Shown here: piece after piece, positions 61,565 to 64,000 of the stretch
Layout of the letters: the number at the start of each line of letters is the position of its first letter
Numbering within the stretch: position 1 is the first letter of the stretch
From: an uncultured Acetatifactor sp.
Lineage (GTDB): Bacteria > Bacillota > Clostridia > Lachnospirales > Lachnospiraceae
DNA: 64,000 bases
Direction: 5' to 3'
Assembly (NCBI GenBank): GCA_910583845.1
Contig: CAJUAB010000014.1
Span: 55,605 to 119,604, forward strand
Translations under genes and position numbers: made by a program
The notes under the pieces: generated by a model
What the model saw: the letters and a program-made list of their open reading frames with translations, nothing else
Told to the model about the DNA's origin: nothing
Databases searched by the model: none

Positions 61565-61615
61565 GTTGCAGAAGAGACCGGTCGGGAGATCAGATTTCTT
61601 CTGCAACTTTTGTTT
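61565..61615 (+). terminator. Promoter-proximal terminator-like hairpin of P3
   Basis: GTTGCAGAAGA and TCTTCTGCAAC form an 11-bp perfect stem with a 21-nt loop, followed by TTTTGTTT. A second small hairpin, AATCCGC-GGAGT-GCGGATT (61625-61643), comes before the first tail gene. Confidence 0.7.
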
Positions 61616-61688
61616 AGGCAATAGAATCCGCGGAGTGCGGATTTTCGTTGTCTGCCTGAAAAGATGATCGGAGAGGAGGTGTCTTACA

Positions 61689-62114
61689 GTGATCAACAGG
61701 ATTGTGGAGGCAATCGGCGTTGCCCTGCGCGCAAAGTTCGGCGATGGCTGCGAAATTTATACGGAAGAGACCGGACAGGGCCTGGACAGGCCTTGTTTTT
61801 TTGTCCAATGTCTGAATTTCTCCAGCGAGCTCATGAAAGAGGGAAGGTTTTTACGGCGCAGTCAGTTTTTGATCCGGTATTCTCCGCCGCAGGACGGTGA
61901 GAGAAACAGGGAGTGCTGTGAAGCGGCCGAACAGTTATGCGATTGCCTGGAATGCATTACCGTTGACGGTCTGATGAGAGGAACGCGGATGCGCGGAGAG
62001 ATCGTGGGCGGGATACTGCATTATTATGTGAATTATGACTATTTTGCCTGTAGACAGGAAGAAACCGTTGCCATGGGTGAAATGACGTCAGATGTCACAG
62101 CGAAAGGGGGGTAA
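61689..62114 (+). CDS. Phage tail terminator-like protein
   Basis: 141 residues from a GTG start after GGAGAGGAGGTG. The pattern INRIVEAIGVALRAKFGDGCEIYTEETGQGLDRPCFFV resembles the tail terminator family (DUF6838-like) that precedes the sheath gene in PBSX/diffocin-type tails. It would cap the assembled tube and sheath. Its stop overlaps the next start. Confidence 0.68.
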   Translation: MINRIVEAIGVALRAKFGDGCEIYTEETGQGLDRPCFFVQCLNFSSELMKEGRFLRRSQFLIRYSPPQDGERNRECCEAAEQLCDCLECITVDGLMRGTRMRGEIVGGILHYYVNYDYFACRQEETVAMGEMTSDVTAKGG

Positions 62115-62326
62115 TGGAGTTGGCGGCAAAAAAATCGGATACGCTGGGAAAGGATGCGGCAAAGCCGGCTGATCCGCAAAGGTTTGGCCGGGAGCAGGTG
62201 CTTGGGTCCGCCAGGTATCAGGGCAGGAGGGACTTGTTGTCCGCCCTGCTGCAGAATGGCGGGGAATACGCCACTGCGGAGGTAGACAGATTAATGAATG
62301 ATTTTTTGAAAGGAAAGGTGAAGTAA
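62114..62326 (+). CDS. Small conserved tail-operon protein
   Basis: 70 residues. The end (RRDLLSALLQNGGEYATAEVDRLMNDFLKGKVK) matches a small protein usually found just before the sheath gene in Clostridia contractile-tail clusters (from memory). Its role is unknown; a chaperone or assembly role is possible. It overlaps its neighbour on the left by 1 nt and ends 1 nt before the sheath start. Confidence 0.65.
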   Translation: MELAAKKSDTLGKDAAKPADPQRFGREQVLGSARYQGRRDLLSALLQNGGEYATAEVDRLMNDFLKGKVK

Positions 62327-62327
62327 T

Positions 62328-63635
62328 ATGGCTTTAGGTGGAGGCACATTTGTTGCGCAGAATAAGAAATTGCCCGGAGCGTACATCAATTTTGTATCGC
62401 TGGCGAGGGCGACAGCCGCCCTGTCGGGGAGGGGGGTCTGCACAATGCCCCTGGAACTTGACTGGGGTGTGGAGGATGAAGTGTTTACTGTGACCAATGA
62501 AGATTTTCAGAAGGACAGTATGAGAATTTTCGGTTACGCGGCGGATCATGAGAAGATGAGAGGACTGTGGGATTTGTTCCTGAATGCCAGAGTTTTGCAT
62601 GCATACCGTCTGAACGGCGGCGGTGCAAAGGCGGAGAATGATTTCGCGGTTGCCCTGTATGGGGGAACCCGCGGCAATGATCTGAAAATTGTGATCCAGG
62701 CCAATGTGGATGACGAAGCGCTGTTTGATGTTTATACCTACATGGGAACATCCCTGGTGGACAGCCAGACAGTCAGCACGGCGGCGGAACTCACCGCCAA
62801 CGATTTTGTGAGGTTCAAGCCGGAAGCGGTTCTGGCAGTGACGGCTTCTTCGCCTCTGGCGGGAGGAACCAACAAAGAGGCAGATGGAGAGGCGCACCAG
62901 AAGTATCTGGATAAGATTGAATCCTACTCCTTCAACGTCGTGGGCGTGACTGCGGAAAGCGAGACGGTCAAGAAATTGTATGTGTCCTTCAATAAGCGTC
63001 TGCGGGATGAGATGGGCGTAAAATTCCAGCTTGTGGGTCATGAGATCGCGGGCGATTATATGGGCGTGGTCAATGTAAAGAACAGCACCCTGGACGAGGG
63101 CTGGCCCGGCACATCTCTTGTATACTGGGTGACCGGCGCGGAATGCGGGTGCGAGGTCAACAGGTCCGTTCAGAACAAGAAGTATGACGGTTCTTTCAGA
63201 GTGAATACGGATTTCACCCAGGCACAGCTGGAGCAGTGCATCGACAGGGGCGAGTTTGTGCTGCACAGGGTTAATTCCGATATCCGGGTGCTGGAGGATA
63301 TCAACAGTATGGTTACGTTATCCGAGGAGTGCGGCGCTGTCTTCAAGGACAACCAGACAGTCCGTGTCATCGACCAGTTGGGCAATGATGACGCTGTGCT
63401 GTTCAACACTAAGTACCTGGGAGTGGTGCCTAACAAGGCGTCCGGCAGAACCTCCCTGTGGTCTGATCTGAAAAAGCTGCGGGAGGACTTGCAGACCATG
63501 GGCGCCATTGAAAATTTCACGGATTCCGATCTGACCGTGGAACAGGGGGATACCAAGAAATCCGTGGTCGTCACCGGCGCCATTGAGGTTGTAAACGCCA
63601 TGGGCAGAATGTATATGACCACTGTTGTGAAATAG
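62328..63635 (+). CDS. Contractile tail sheath protein (XkdK-like)
   Basis: 435 residues. The N-terminus (GGTFVAQNKKLPGAYINFVS) and the conserved C-terminal insertion region (DFTQAQLEQCIDRGEFVLH, INSMVTLSEECGAVFKDNQTVRVIDQLGND, then a final VVTGAIEVVNAMGRMYMT strand) identify a phage/tailocin sheath. It contracts to drive the inner tube through a target envelope. AAGGAAAGGTGAAGT precedes the ATG. The tube gene expected next is beyond the window. Confidence 0.9.
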   Translation: MALGGGTFVAQNKKLPGAYINFVSLARATAALSGRGVCTMPLELDWGVEDEVFTVTNEDFQKDSMRIFGYAADHEKMRGLWDLFLNARVLHAYRLNGGGAKAENDFAVALYGGTRGNDLKIVIQANVDDEALFDVYTYMGTSLVDSQTVSTAAELTANDFVRFKPEAVLAVTASSPLAGGTNKEADGEAHQKYLDKIESYSFNVVGVTAESETVKKLYVSFNKRLRDEMGVKFQLVGHEIAGDYMGVVNVKNSTLDEGWPGTSLVYWVTGAECGCEVNRSVQNKKYDGSFRVNTDFTQAQLEQCIDRGEFVLHRVNSDIRVLEDINSMVTLSEECGAVFKDNQTVRVIDQLGNDDAVLFNTKYLGVVPNKASGRTSLWSDLKKLREDLQTMGAIENFTDSDLTVEQGDTKKSVVVTGAIEVVNAMGRMYMTTVVK

Positions 63636-63660
63636 GAACCGCATACCGGTTACGGAACAC

Positions 63661-64000
63661 AAAACAGTCTCGAAACGGAAGGACCCATCACCGGGGGAAG
63701 AGGATTCCCTGATGCGCATTATGCAGCAGGAAATCCTCCCCTGGAAAGGGTCCTGTAGAGAAGAGACGGAACTCAAAACAGTCTCGGAGCGGAAGGACCC
63801 ATTACCAGCAAGCAGGTAAGAGGATTCCCTGATGCGCAATACGCAGCAGGAAATCCTCCCCTGGAAAGGGTCCTGTAGAGAAGAGACGGAACTTAAAACA
63901 GTCTCGGAGCGGAAGGACCCGGGAGGATTCCCTGATGCGCATTATGCAGCAGGAAATCCTCCCCTGGAAAGGGTCCTGTAGAGAAGAGACGGAACTTAAA
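63661..64000 (+). repeat. Three tandem structured repeats after the sheath gene
   Basis: Units begin with AAAACAGTCTCG at 63661, 63775 and 63895 (114, 120 and at least 103 bp); a fourth may start at the window end. Each has an outer GGACCC / GGGTCC pairing and an inner hairpin between GGATTCCCTGATGC and GCAGCAGGAAATCC. The loop varies (CGCATTAT, CGCAATAC). Unit length differs through short insertions after the left arm. No reading frame. Confidence 0.75.

Noticed and set aside
63661..64000. CRISPR array or coding repeat after the sheath gene
   Set aside because: Units are over 100 bp with no spacer/repeat alternation. No frame stays open through the units.
28714..64000. Complete prophage
   Set aside because: No integrase, terminase, portal or capsid gene is visible between the control region and the sheath. 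The genes in between are a toxin array and unrelated metabolic or regulatory genes. A tailocin-like system fits better, although the right end is not seen.
1..64000. tRNA or rRNA genes
   Set aside because: No cloverleaf with a conserved TTCRANNC arm or rRNA-like block was noticed in the gene-free stretches.

Overview
The window looks like a chromosomal segment of a gut Clostridia member, probably Lachnospiraceae. The reasons are mid-range GC, strong AGGAGG-type ribosome binding sites, the protein families present (DUF4299, BlaI, BceS-type kinase, DUF1266, TnpV relic, Firmicutes LexA boxes) and a PBSX/diffocin-like tail sheath. This is an inference from content; no marker gene is present.

Positions 1-27800 are mostly ordinary accessory genes. 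They include an FRG protein, a BlaI/two-component operon, a TfoX C-terminal-domain protein, MarR with a flavin reductase, a LytTR/GHKL two-component system followed by two ABC exporters, an ECF sigma/anti-sigma pair, DUF1266, XRE, a MATE pump with divergent MerR regulator, DUF4299, NUDIX and a 1236-residue DUF4132 protein. Several intergenic stretches hold small repeat families: a MITE-like element with terminal inverted repeats, a hairpin-rich palindromic element, a tandem array of units of about 68 bp, and a fourth dispersed family.

Positions 27780-29240 are a phage-type control region. A LexA-box promoter precedes a 33-aa protein, an XRE repressor is transcribed leftward, and an ArpU-like late activator lies under a consensus promoter with a second, perfect LexA box. 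Downstream, three promoters share 25-26 of 26 fixed positions at identical spacing: before the FN3-RHS gene (29196), before holin/endolysin (54619), and before the contractile-tail operon (61507). Each is followed at once by a terminator-like hairpin and T-run. The window therefore appears to hold one SOS-inducible late regulon of three units: an FN3-RHS polymorphic toxin without a visible signal peptide, lysis genes, and a contractile tail (terminator-like protein, small protein, sheath; the window ends there). No capsid, portal or terminase gene is visible, which favours a tailocin-like particle over a complete prophage.

Positions 29438-54420 are the toxin locus. They hold about eleven FN3 domains, a YD-repeat RHS core, a Gly/Ala-rich pretoxin linker and a caspase-like C-terminal toxin with a zinc-ribbon immunity gene. 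Behind it lie about 16 kb of orphan cassettes: pieces of RHS core and linker fused to other toxin tips (two more caspase-like, one ART-like, one JAB-like), each with candidate immunity genes. The near-identical linker copies are natural recombination arms. The expressed gene carries two frame disruptions: a deletion in an FN3 domain, and a G5 tract exactly at the core/toxin junction. The G5 tract is repeated in the cassette-6 copy. A TnpV relic and TetR/CPBP/MBL cargo interrupt the array.

Positions 55478-61440 hold unrelated genes (GNAT, MGMT-like, acetyltransferase, HD, AraC, a ribbon-helix-helix/SPFH pair) between the lysis and tail units. The window ends in three tandem structured repeats just downstream of the sheath gene.
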